A stretch of 64,000 nucleotides of DNA. It comes from Sediminispirochaeta bajacaliforniensis DSM 16054 (lineage in GTDB: Bacteria; Spirochaetota; Spirochaetia; DSM-16054; Sediminispirochaetaceae). The notes beneath the pieces were generated by a model. That model saw only the letters and a list, made by a program, of their open reading frames with translations. It was not told the DNA's origin and did no database searches. This document shows, one piece after another, positions 27,339 to 35,407 of the stretch (the first letter of the stretch is position 1; every line of letters starts with the position of its first letter). The stretch is taken from the NCBI RefSeq assembly GCF_000378205.1, contig NZ_KB899411.1, positions 1-64,000 of the forward strand, in the 5' to 3' direction. Both the position numbers and the translations under genes were made by a program.

Positions 27339-28588
27339 TACCGCCCCTCCTTAGAAAGCGGGCGATAGTAGACGAAGTGGTGGTCGGGCAGAAGGTCGGG
27401 ATGAAAGATGGCAACCAGATCGGACAATATCAGATCGGGGCGAATGATTCCCGACCCATAAAACTCATTGCCGCCTCCCGGGGTACGCGCCTTATCGTTA
27501 TTGATCACCGCCCCGTTTCGAACCGCCCGAAAATCGGCGAATCGAGGGTCGGCGGCACGAACATCACCAAGAGAACTCCAACCGTATTGGTGGAGCCATA
27601 TATCGGCATCATACGCCCGAAGAAAAACCGCTTCCAGGTCAAGAGAAACGCTGCCGGTTCCCGGAACATCGTCCCATAGATAGCGCCCCCCCGCATCTTT
27701 AATCAGGCGGGCCATATAACTCTCCCCTCCGGGAACGGTCCAACTGCCTCCGAAGGGATTGTTGAGGAGGACCGTCGGCCTATCGGAAAAAACAAGATCC
27801 GAGGTAAGCTCAGCCGTTTCGCGATAGCGTTTTTCGATCGTGGAAAAGATTTCCTTTGCTTCCTGCTCCTTACCAAAAAAGAGTGCGATAAATTTGATCC
27901 ATTCCGCCCGCGCAAGGGGAGATGCCTCGAGATAATCGCCATTGAGTACGGCCGTCAGCCCCCCCTTTGCAAGCAGCGGTACCAGGTTCCACTCCCCGGA
28001 GGCACCGGTAGTCATAACGATATCGGGTGCTGCCATGAGAAGCCGTTCGATATCAAGTCCGGGGCCGTTGCCGACTTCGACAATCTTTCCGACATCAAAA
28101 CGTTCTAAAATCTCCTCATCCCCAACAGAGCTCATTGCATCATGGGCGACAACGGCATCGGCAAGCCCCAACATCACCAGGGGATGAAGATAGGTTGAGG
28201 AGAGGGTTGCTATGGAGTGCACCGGAATTCTGACAGGAAGAGCTCCCGCAAACTCCGGAGTATCTGTATCAACCTCACTATCCGGCGGAAGTAAAAGATA
28301 AAGGGCGGGGGCCGCCGCAGCACCAGCCCAGGAACGCTCTACCGAGAGAAGGGCATATTCGCCGGAACCAGAGGTTCTGTAACGGACGGAAAATCCCTTT
28401 GCATAGCGGGGTGAAATCCGAAAAACGGGATCCTGCCAATATGCCCCGTCCCCCTTCCGCTCGACGGGAACCTCCACCGCCACGACAGACGAAGAAGGTT
28501 CCGGCACTCCGGATGCAAAAAGATATGGAGGAAGGAAGGCGATTTTCAACAGACAAAGGATAAAAACAGTACGTAAAGATGGTTTCAA
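27338..28588 (-). CDS. Corrinoid/siderophore-type ABC binding protein
   Basis: A 416-residue class III (helical-backbone) binding protein. The start is taken as TTG 28588: AAGGAG lies 9 nt upstream and the protein then begins with a signal peptide (FILCLLKIAFLPPYLFASG). An N-terminal FSVRYRTSGSGEYALLSVERSW strand domain precedes the two-lobe fold (IATLSSTYLHPLVMLGLADAVV, PDIVMTTGASGEW, PTVLLNNPFGGSW, RYLWDD). Such proteins carry cobalamin, haem or ferric siderophores to FecCD permeases. It is the first gene of the operon. Confidence 0.85.
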   Translation of the reverse strand: MKPSLRTVFILCLLKIAFLPPYLFASGVPEPSSSVVAVEVPVERKGDGAYWQDPVFRISPRYAKGFSVRYRTSGSGEYALLSVERSWAGAAAAPALYLLLPPDSEVDTDTPEFAGALPVRIPVHSIATLSSTYLHPLVMLGLADAVVAHDAMSSVGDEEILERFDVGKIVEVGNGPGLDIERLLMAAPDIVMTTGASGEWNLVPLLAKGGLTAVLNGDYLEASPLARAEWIKFIALFFGKEQEAKEIFSTIEKRYRETAELTSDLVFSDRPTVLLNNPFGGSWTVPGGESYMARLIKDAGGRYLWDDVPGTGSVSLDLEAVFLRAYDADIWLHQYGWSSLGDVRAADPRFADFRAVRNGAVINNDKARTPGGGNEFYGSGIIRPDLILSDLVAIFHPDLLPDHHFVYYRPLSKEGR

Positions 28589-28628
28589 GCAGCCATACTC
28601 CTTTCCGCTTACTTTCGACTGTCCAATT

Positions 28629-28657
28629 ATTGTAGTCGCTCCGCTGTTTCTTGACCA
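28629..28657 (-). promoter_or_regulatory. Promoter of the BtuFCD-like operon
   Basis: On the minus strand TGGTCA (28657-28652), a 17-nt spacer, then TACAAT (28634-28629). It leaves a normal leader with AAGGAG ahead of the TTG start at 28588. Confidence 0.55.
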
Positions 28658-28680
28658 GATGCAGGAAGAATACAAAAGTA

Positions 28681-28709
28681 TTGATTCTTCTGCCTGAGCG
28701 CCGTACTAT
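28681..28709 (+). promoter_or_regulatory. Promoter of the C-S lyase gene
   Basis: TTGATT (28681-28686), 17-nt spacer, TACTAT (28704-28709). The ATG at 28716 is exactly where transcription should begin, so the message is probably leaderless; no ribosome binding site exists. Confidence 0.7.
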
Positions 28710-28715
28710 CTTTTC

Positions 28716-29894
28716 ATGAACAACTACGACACAACACCGGACAGACGGGGAACGGGGTCGATCAAATGGGATCAAAAACCCCATGAAAGCGCCCCCGAAC
28801 AAATTCCCCTATGGGTTGCAGATATGGATTTTCCGACTCCGGAAGCGGTAACCAAGGCCATTGCCGAACGGAACAGCCATCCCATATTCGGATATACCAT
28901 GGCAGGCGACGGTTATTACCGGGAACTCGACAGATGGTTCTCAAGGAGGTTTGATTTTTCGATAGAAAAAGAGAGCGTTACCATATCCCCGGGAATCGTT
29001 CCGGCAATACATGCCGCGATAAGGGCCTTTACCGAACCGGGAGACGATGTCATCATCCAAAATCCGGTCTATTACCCTTTTGCTTCGGCTGTTACTGATA
29101 ATGGCCGAAATCTCATGGTCAATAATCTTGTTGAAAGACACGGATACTACACCATGAATCTTCAAGAGCTCGAAGAGATGGCCGCCTCTGCAAAATTGAT
29201 GGTCCTTTGCAGCCCGCACAATCCTGTCGGAAGGGTGTGGGATCCCGGAGAGTTGGAAGATGTTGCCCGCATCGCGAAACAGCATAAGCTTATCGTGGTT
29301 TCCGACGAGATTCACTGCGATTTAGTCATGCCTGACGCTCCCCGTCGCCACACACCCTTTCCTCTGCTGGATGAGGGAGTCGCGGAACAGACAGTTCTCT
29401 GTACGGCACCGAGTAAGACCTTCAATATTCCGGGACTTGCAACCAGCAACATCGTCATCACCGATAGTCGGTTGAGAAAGCGTTTTCGCGAGGAACTCAA
29501 GCGAAGTTGCGGTGATCTGCCCAATTGCTTCGGCGCCGTTGCCTGCGAAGCAGCCTACCGAGAGGGCGAGGCATGGCTCGAGGAGACATTGAAATACATT
29601 ATGGGTAACAGGGATGCCTTGACCCTTTTCCTAAAAGAAAATATCCCTGATATCACCGTCATGCCCCTGGAGGCGACATACCTGCTTTGGCTTGATGTTC
29701 GGCCGATTCTAGCGAAGAGCAGTTTGACAAGCTCGCAGCTGGAACGCTTATTCATCGATGAAGCGGGAGTCTGGCTGGAATCGGGATCGCTCTTCGGCAC
29801 TTCGGGCGAGGGTTTTCTCAGGGCCAATATTGCCTGCTCAAGAACGCTTCTACTACAGGCTTTTGAGAAGGTGGCGGCGGTTCTGCAAGCATAA
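28716..29894 (+). CDS. PatB/MalY-type cystathionine beta-lyase (C-S lyase)
   Basis: A 392-residue fold-type I PLP enzyme. PLWVADMDFPTPEAVTKAI, the CSPHNPVGRVW loop, SDEIHCDLVM and the Schiff-base lysine in APSKTFNIPGLATSN mark the MalY/PatB group, which cleaves cystathionine or cysteine conjugates to a thiol, pyruvate and ammonia. C-terminal LRANIACSR is typical. It is divergent from the BtuFCD-like operon and followed by the riboswitch-controlled receptor. A link to methionine synthesis, which often uses B12, is plausible. Confidence 0.88.
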   Translation: MNNYDTTPDRRGTGSIKWDQKPHESAPEQIPLWVADMDFPTPEAVTKAIAERNSHPIFGYTMAGDGYYRELDRWFSRRFDFSIEKESVTISPGIVPAIHAAIRAFTEPGDDVIIQNPVYYPFASAVTDNGRNLMVNNLVERHGYYTMNLQELEEMAASAKLMVLCSPHNPVGRVWDPGELEDVARIAKQHKLIVVSDEIHCDLVMPDAPRRHTPFPLLDEGVAEQTVLCTAPSKTFNIPGLATSNIVITDSRLRKRFREELKRSCGDLPNCFGAVACEAAYREGEAWLEETLKYIMGNRDALTLFLKENIPDITVMPLEATYLLWLDVRPILAKSSLTSSQLERLFIDEAGVWLESGSLFGTSGEGFLRANIACSRTLLLQAFEKVAAVLQA

Positions 29895-29896
29895 GG

Positions 29897-29926
29897 TATT
29901 GCATTTTTTTGAAAAAAAATGCAATA
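29897..29926. repeat. 14-bp perfect inverted repeat with T7/A7 arms
   Basis: TATTGCATTTTTTT (29897-29910) is mirrored by its complement at 29913-29926 around a 2-nt centre. It starts 3 bp after the C-S lyase stop. It could be an unusual weak terminator in both directions or a protein-binding palindrome; the stem is too AT-rich for a confident terminator. Confidence 0.55.
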
Positions 29927-29964
29927 TCGAATAGTGATGGCGCGTTATACTGGCGCTTTCATTG

Positions 29965-30070
29965 ATAATGACGGATGAAATAACGGAAATCTGTGAAAAT
30001 CAGATGCGGGCGTGCCGCCGTAAGCGATCATGACAAGGTCGTAAGCCGGAAGACGATTTTATCCGTCAGG
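29965..30070 (+). ncRNA. Cobalamin riboswitch aptamer
   Basis: The outer stem GACGGAT (29970-29976) pairs with ATCCGTC (30061-30067). Between them are the conserved B12-box-type elements: GGAAATCTGTGAAAATCAGA (29995 region), then GCGGGCGTGCCGCC and GTAAGC, and near the 3' side AAGCCGGAAGACG. The arrangement matches known cobalamin riboswitches, in a compact form. It lies directly upstream of the BtuB-like receptor gene and should lower its expression when cobalamin is plentiful. Confidence 0.87.
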
Positions 30071-30165
30071 GGTCACTTCGACCTTCATTACCGCATCTCT
30101 CACGTACAGGGAACGGTAAAGTGACATGCTTGCAACCAATCGCAAAAGCAGGTTTCGTCTCTTTA

Positions 30166-30179
30166 CCTCCTTCCGGAGG
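30166..30179 (+). promoter_or_regulatory. Shine-Dalgarno-sequestering hairpin (riboswitch expression platform)
   Basis: CCTCC (30166-30170) can pair with GGAGG (30175-30179), which is the ribosome binding site of the receptor gene starting at 30184. No terminator-type hairpin with a T run is visible between aptamer and gene, so control is probably at translation. Confidence 0.7.
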
Positions 30180-30183
30180 CTAC

Positions 30184-32166
30184 ATGAACCACAGATTCAT
30201 TTCAATCGTCATTCTCGTTTTCACCCTTATATTGTTTGGGCTCATTCCCATCTGGGCCGGGGAAGAGGCAGAAAACGGAGAAGCATCAAAAATCAGCGTT
30301 GTCGTAACCGCAAACAGGGTTCCGACGAAAGAGAGCGAGACTACCGCGGAGGTGACTGTCATCACTGCCGATGAAGTACAAGAAAGCGGAGTTACATCTA
30401 TTGTCGATCTGCTGGAAAGGGTCCCCGGGGTTCAGTTCCGCAGTGATTCCACAACGGCAAAGAGCCAAATTTCCATGGGCGGTTTCGGAGAAAGCTCCTT
30501 CGGCAGGGTTGTGGTAATGGTAGACGGGAAACGGCTCAACAATCCCGATATGAGCTCGATCAACTGGCAGTCTATCTCGCTGGAATCCATTGAGCGGATC
30601 GAGGTCCTCCACGGTGGGGGTTCGGTACTCTACGGAAGTGGAGCAATAGGTGGCGTCATCAATATCATTACAAAAAAGCAAAGCGCCCCCCTGTCTCTGA
30701 GCATCTCGAGCACCTTGGAAAGTTACCAGAGTTTTATGGAAGCCCTCTCCGCCGGGGTTGCGAAGGGAAGTGGATCACTCTGCGTCAGCGGAGACTATTA
30801 TTCGAGCGACGGCTATCGGGATAGCAGCGAACAACAGGCAGCCCACGGGAAAATAACAGGAAGCCTTTACCCCACGAGCAACCTGGTCCTTGATCTCGGT
30901 CTCGGCTACAGCTACAACTATTACCAGATGCCGGGCGGTCTTACCAAGGATCAGTTCGAGGAAGATCCCACCGAGGCCGTCAATCAGGCCGACGAGTCTA
31001 CCGAACACATCCTCTCGGCAGATCTTCACGGCGAATATCAGGCAACGGACAAGCTGCTTTTCGATAGCCTCCTGGCCTATGAGTATAAAAATTTCTCCCC
31101 GGATATGCCGTCATGGGGTAGCTGCTATTACGACAACATCTATCACTCGCTAAGTTTTCAACCCCAGGCAAGCTTCGAAACCACTGCCGGGGAACACTAC
31201 CCTATCACCATGGTTTCAGGAATCGACACGAAGTACAGTTATCTCGACTCCAGCACATACGATTCGGCCGAACGAAATAACGCCACGGCCGAGACAGAGG
31301 TTTCTCTCCTTTCCCTTGGAGGCTACACGAATATGGAGGTTAAGATCGGCGACAGCATAGGGGCTTCCGGAGGTTTCCGTTTTGACGGTGCCGATATCTT
31401 TACCGACGATGATAATGCGTGGCACATCGGCCCGGCTTGGTCCATAGGCCTGCGCTGGAACCCCGACGAAAATTCAAAACTCTATCTGCGTCACGAACGG
31501 GTCTTCCGTTATCCCTTTACCGATGAACAGATAACCTACGGAACATTCCTTCCCGACCTGGAAGCGGAAAAGGGCTACCTTTTCGAAACGGGGGGCTCGC
31601 TAAAAATTTCTTCCCTGCTCGAAATAAAGGGCCGGGCCTATCTCAATCTCATGAAAGATGAAATTGTCTATAATACGGCCACCTCTCAAAATGAAAACAT
31701 GGATGAGACCCGGAGAATCGGCGGCGAGACAGAGTTAACGTTGAAACCGAAACCATGGCTGACCATGACCGGCTCTTACGCCTATGTGTTACCGACCTTT
31801 ATACACGGGGACAACGAAGACAAAGAAATTCCCCTTGTTTCCAAGCATGTAGCCGGAGCATCGCTGCTCTTTGCCCTCCCCTATCGATTTGAAACGGAGC
31901 TTGGAACAAGCTACCACGGCTCCTCTTACCAGGGGGGTGATAATGCCAATACCCAGGAAAAGGTCGACGGCTATGTTATAGTCGATGCATCTTTACGCTG
32001 GAAACCCACAACACGAATGGGTAACCTTACCATCATCTTTTCAGTCGATAATCTTTTGGATGAAAACTATGCATCCTACGTCTATTACAACAGCTGGTCG
32101 GACACCAGCAGCTATTACCCAGGTCAGGGAAGATCATGGACCCTGAGCGGACGCTATAGCTTGTAG
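30184..32166 (+). CDS. btuB: TonB-dependent outer-membrane receptor, BtuB-like
   Basis: A 660-residue receptor. ATG 30184 follows CGGAGG; the upstream ATG at 30124 would lie inside the riboswitch leader. Features in order are signal peptide (ISIVILVFTLILFGLIPIWA), the plug-domain TonB box region ISVVVTANRVPTKES, plug motifs VVVMVDGKRLNNPD and ERIEVLHGGGSVLYGSGAIGGVINIIT, then a roughly 22-stranded barrel ending in a C-terminal aromatic strand (SWTLSGRYSL). The cobalamin riboswitch upstream identifies corrinoids as the likely ligand. It needs TonB energy, probably through the next gene. Confidence 0.9.
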   Translation: MNHRFISIVILVFTLILFGLIPIWAGEEAENGEASKISVVVTANRVPTKESETTAEVTVITADEVQESGVTSIVDLLERVPGVQFRSDSTTAKSQISMGGFGESSFGRVVVMVDGKRLNNPDMSSINWQSISLESIERIEVLHGGGSVLYGSGAIGGVINIITKKQSAPLSLSISSTLESYQSFMEALSAGVAKGSGSLCVSGDYYSSDGYRDSSEQQAAHGKITGSLYPTSNLVLDLGLGYSYNYYQMPGGLTKDQFEEDPTEAVNQADESTEHILSADLHGEYQATDKLLFDSLLAYEYKNFSPDMPSWGSCYYDNIYHSLSFQPQASFETTAGEHYPITMVSGIDTKYSYLDSSTYDSAERNNATAETEVSLLSLGGYTNMEVKIGDSIGASGGFRFDGADIFTDDDNAWHIGPAWSIGLRWNPDENSKLYLRHERVFRYPFTDEQITYGTFLPDLEAEKGYLFETGGSLKISSLLEIKGRAYLNLMKDEIVYNTATSQNENMDETRRIGGETELTLKPKPWLTMTGSYAYVLPTFIHGDNEDKEIPLVSKHVAGASLLFALPYRFETELGTSYHGSSYQGGDNANTQEKVDGYVIVDASLRWKPTTRMGNLTIIFSVDNLLDENYASYVYYNSWSDTSSYYPGQGRSWTLSGRYSL

Positions 32167-32172
32167 ATAAGG

Positions 32173-32952
32173 ATGTCGGCAAAGGTGTCTGAGCAGCTTG
32201 AAGAACACAGGAGGCAGGCGGTGGCGATAGCCGCGGCTGCCTTGCTCCATGCTCTCTTTTTTCTTTGCTTCGGAAGATGGCTGGATGGTGCACTCTTTCA
32301 AAATCCATCCCACATGGAGAAGCAGATCTCCGAGCTCTATCTGGATCTCGGATCACCCGAGCAAAAACGTGTTGTCACTCAGGACAGGCCAGAGTCCCTG
32401 CCCGATTCGGGAGATCGGGAAACTTCCCCGCCGAAAGTAGAAACACCTGCCGTTCAAAAGCAAGACGAGGCACCGGCAAAGGTGGGTTCAAAGTCAACAG
32501 AACATCAACAAACGTACGACTCATCTACACACTCCCGCGCTTTACAAGAGCCAGAAACGATACCTCGTCCTCATGAGGGAACGGCAGGAGGAAGGGAACA
32601 GGCATACCGTCACGTCAATGAAGGCTCAACAGAAACCGGGGAGGAAGCGGGCGCCGATAATGTAGCCGATGTTTCCGACCTTTTCCTCATGATTCTCAAA
32701 AACCGCATATCACGAAACTTCACCTATCCTCCCATAGCCAGAAACAGAGGAATAGAAGGCCTTGTAGCGGTAAGGCTTTCGATAGCGCCCAACGGAAGCC
32801 TCGAAGAGTGCCTGCTCCAACGCTCTTCAGGAAGCTCGCTGCTGGATAAAGAGGCCCTTGCCCTTCTCAGATCGCTTTTCCCCTTCGACATCGCTCCCGG
32901 CGAACAGATACAATGTTCAATCGAGGTAGAGTATACCCTCAGCGACAGCTAA
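32173..32952 (+). CDS. TonB-like energy transducer
   Basis: A 259-residue protein with one N-terminal membrane anchor (VAIAAAALLHALFFLCFG), a long hydrophilic periplasmic linker that is unusually poor in proline runs and rich in Glu/Gln/Ser/Thr, and a C-terminal TonB domain (TYPPIARNRGIEGLVAVRLS, then the DKEALALLRS helix). ATG 32173 has AAGG too close to be ideal; GTG 32185 is an alternative. No exbB or exbD is next to it. It starts 6 bp after the receptor gene, so it is likely dedicated to that receptor and under riboswitch control only if mRNA level is affected. Confidence 0.83.
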   Translation: MSAKVSEQLEEHRRQAVAIAAAALLHALFFLCFGRWLDGALFQNPSHMEKQISELYLDLGSPEQKRVVTQDRPESLPDSGDRETSPPKVETPAVQKQDEAPAKVGSKSTEHQQTYDSSTHSRALQEPETIPRPHEGTAGGREQAYRHVNEGSTETGEEAGADNVADVSDLFLMILKNRISRNFTYPPIARNRGIEGLVAVRLSIAPNGSLEECLLQRSSGSSLLDKEALALLRSLFPFDIAPGEQIQCSIEVEYTLSDS

Positions 32953-32989
32953 TTCGATAAAGCAATCCAGTGAAGCAATCCCTTTTCTC

Positions 32990-33018
32990 TTGTTTGAAAA
33001 AAGGCTTCGAAGTATACT
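32990..33018 (+). promoter_or_regulatory. Promoter of the cyclase-sixA operon
   Basis: TTGTTT (32990-32995), 17-nt spacer, TATACT (33013-33018). Predicted transcription start is about 33025, which places the ribosome binding site AAAGGA and ATG 33065 in the leader. Confidence 0.65.
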
Positions 33019-33064
33019 GCTTTGGCACAATAGCAACAACATGAGCTTTTCGAAAGGATATAGC

Positions 33065-33985
33065 ATGCTCGACCCGTCACTACACAATCACATAGCAGAA
33101 ATGATGACAAAATCACTAAAACCTGACCAAATAGATGAGCTGGGATCTCTTCTTATGAACCACTATTGCTCCCATACCATCCTGGGCCTCGATCCCCATA
33201 TAACCGTTCCGACCAGGAAAGCGGCAACTGCCTTTATCCAGGAATGTGAGCAAAAAGGATATGAAGAACGGCTTTTGAAACTTCTAATAGAAATCGACGG
33301 AAATCAGCTTCTCGGGAAAACCGTGAATCTCGAAGGCATCGAAGAGATGAGAAACATGATGATCTATTCGGGGATAGTTTACGATGAAAAGAAGCGTAAA
33401 ATTCGTAAGCTCAGGGAAGATCCTTCGGAGCTTTCAAATTGGGGTGCCTTAAAGAAGGGAAAGCGTTACGACATGACCATTGCGAGTGTCGATATTGTCG
33501 GGAATTCTGCCATTGTAAAAAAGCACGGAATAAAGAAGGCTGAAAAGCTTTATTTCAGATTCTGGGCCTTTTTGCGAAAGGTTTTGGAGGATTACGATGG
33601 CAGAATCTGGAACTGGGCAGGAGACGGCGGTATTCTCGCTTTCACCTTTAAAGCGCATCAGCAGCGTGCCGTGATGTTCGCCCTGGAGGTGCAAAGCCTC
33701 ATCGGGGTTTTCAATGCCTCCCCCGACAAGCCGATCAACGAAATCATTCGTCTCAGGATCGGCCTGGATACCGGGAAAGTAAAATTCGCAGATGAAACCG
33801 GACAGATCGTTTCGGAAACCATCAACTATGCCGCCCACTTGGAAAAAAACGGTACCGATCCGGGCAGCATATCCCTATCGGATGAGCTGATCGGCTCCCT
33901 TCCGAAGTCTTTACGTTCTCTTTTTAAGGAGAACGGGGTTTTTGAAGAACGAACGGCCTGGAAATATAAAGGAGCGCTTCAATGA
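33065..33985 (+). CDS. Class III nucleotidyl cyclase-like protein
   Basis: A 306-residue cytoplasmic protein starting at ATG 33065 behind AAAGGA; ATG 33041 lacks a site. Residues 1-125 form an unassigned helical region. Residues about 135-300 are a class III adenylate/guanylate cyclase fold: metal aspartates D143 (IASVDIVG) and D187 (NWAGDGGILAF) are kept, as is RIGLDTGKV. In the transition-state motif N254 is present, but the following arginine is replaced by H258 (NYAAHLE), so activity is doubtful or altered. It overlaps sixA (ATGA). Confidence 0.75.
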   Translation: MLDPSLHNHIAEMMTKSLKPDQIDELGSLLMNHYCSHTILGLDPHITVPTRKAATAFIQECEQKGYEERLLKLLIEIDGNQLLGKTVNLEGIEEMRNMMIYSGIVYDEKKRKIRKLREDPSELSNWGALKKGKRYDMTIASVDIVGNSAIVKKHGIKKAEKLYFRFWAFLRKVLEDYDGRIWNWAGDGGILAFTFKAHQQRAVMFALEVQSLIGVFNASPDKPINEIIRLRIGLDTGKVKFADETGQIVSETINYAAHLEKNGTDPGSISLSDELIGSLPKSLRSLFKENGVFEERTAWKYKGALQ

Positions 33986-34476
33986 AACGACTCTATCTCA
34001 TGCGCCATGCAAAGCCGGAACATGGCGATGGTAAACGGGACTTCGATAGAGAACTGACCACTCAGGGCCGTATGGATGCCGAGGCAATGGCCGCCCGGCT
34101 CATAGAGCTTAGCCCGCTGCCACGTCAAATCTTCTGTTCCGAGGCTGCCAGGGCCCTTGAAACCGCCCGCATCATGGCAGCAGCCCTCCCCCAATGTTCC
34201 ACCCCCGTCCCGCTTGCGGGACTCTACACAGGAACAGCAGACGATTATCTGAACCTGATAGCGGGCACGGCATCGGCCCCGGCCGTTATTGTCGTGGCGC
34301 ATAATCCGGCGATGGAACAACTTGCCGCTTTTTTCGAGAACAGCAACACGGGAATGTCTGCGGGAGATATTGTTTGGTTTGATTTTCCCATCGACCAGTG
34401 GGAATCACTCAACGCCGGATTAAGGCCGTTATCCGGAGGACGACTTCATCGGGATTCTGCGCGTAAAGCGAAATGA
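33982..34476 (+). CDS. sixA: SixA-type phosphohistidine phosphatase
   Basis: A 164-residue histidine-phosphatase-superfamily protein with the catalytic RHAKPE motif at residue 8, the second arginine region SEAARALETARI and the acid/histidine AHNPAMEQL. In other bacteria SixA removes phosphate from histidine in phosphotransfer proteins. The gene overlaps the cyclase-like gene by four bases, and co-translation hints at a shared signalling role. The C-terminus (GGRLHRDSARKAK) is basic. Confidence 0.85.
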   Translation: MKRLYLMRHAKPEHGDGKRDFDRELTTQGRMDAEAMAARLIELSPLPRQIFCSEAARALETARIMAAALPQCSTPVPLAGLYTGTADDYLNLIAGTASAPAVIVVAHNPAMEQLAAFFENSNTGMSAGDIVWFDFPIDQWESLNAGLRPLSGGRLHRDSARKAK

Positions 34477-34483
34477 GCCAATA

Positions 34484-35407
34484 ATGGATGCGGCCAACTC
34501 CTACGCGCTTTTTTCCTATATCCTCTGGGCAATGATAGCGGAAGCCTTGCCTTTTCTCCTTTTGGGATCGCTGATTGCGACCATTGTTCGCTACTATCTG
34601 AAACCCGAGACCATAGAGCGAATCACGGCGGTACCGATCTTCGGAATTTTGCTTGCATCACTCATAGGACTGATATTTCCCCTCTGCGAATGTGCCATCG
34701 TACCTGTTGCACGCAGCCTGAGAGAAAAGGGGCTCTCTCCCGCGGCCGCTTACACCTTTATGATAGCGGTGCCTCTGATCAATCCGATAGTCATTTTTTC
34801 AACCGCCTACGCCTTCAGAGGAGAAGCTAAGGTGATCGCCGGCAGGTTCATCCTCGGATGGGTGGCCATTCTGATTATCGGTGCGCTGTTGTTGCTCATT
34901 CTGCCCTCCCCCAGCGGTGAAAAGAAAAAGCATCTACACCACAAACACAGCGGGGACAATCATGACACCAGTTGCGGCTGCGCAAGCTGCAGTTGCGAAG
35001 CAACGCTACATGAGAAGCACGGCATAAAGGCCTTTATATCGTCGGTCGCCGGAGAGTTTTTTTTCATGGGGCGATATTTTCTCCTCGGGGCCGTGATCAC
35101 CGCTGCGGCACGAAGTTTCATCCCCATGGAATCGCTCATGAAGATTGGGAGGATTCCGATCCTTTCCGAAATTATCATGATGGTGCTGGCTTTTCTCTTT
35201 TCGGTCTGCTCCGAAGCCGACGCCTTCATCGCCAGAGGCTATCTGCCGTGGTTCTCACAAAAAGCGATACTGGCGTTTCTCATTCTCGGTCCCATGCTCG
35301 ACCTGAAAAACACCCTTCTCCTTTTCCGTTCTTTTCCTCGGCGGGAGGTCATCCTTCTCATCATCATTATCGTGGGAACGGTTTTTGTAACGGCGGCTAT
35401 AGCATGA
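34484..35407 (+). CDS. DUF318/COG0701 (YraQ/ArsP-like) permease with His/Cys-rich loop
   Basis: A 307-residue membrane protein with two four-helix halves. The conserved IFPLCECAIVPVARSL and VPLINPIVIFSTAYA in the first half and FSVCSEADAFIA in the second define the family. The central cytoplasmic loop (residues about 145-175) is rich in histidine and cysteine (KKKHLHHKH, then CGCASCSC), which should bind a soft or transition metal. Family members export organoarsenicals or handle other metals. It is 7 bp after sixA and overlaps the next gene. Confidence 0.83.
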   Translation: MDAANSYALFSYILWAMIAEALPFLLLGSLIATIVRYYLKPETIERITAVPIFGILLASLIGLIFPLCECAIVPVARSLREKGLSPAAAYTFMIAVPLINPIVIFSTAYAFRGEAKVIAGRFILGWVAILIIGALLLLILPSPSGEKKKHLHHKHSGDNHDTSCGCASCSCEATLHEKHGIKAFISSVAGEFFFMGRYFLLGAVITAAARSFIPMESLMKIGRIPILSEIIMMVLAFLFSVCSEADAFIARGYLPWFSQKAILAFLILGPMLDLKNTLLLFRSFPRREVILLIIIIVGTVFVTAAIA

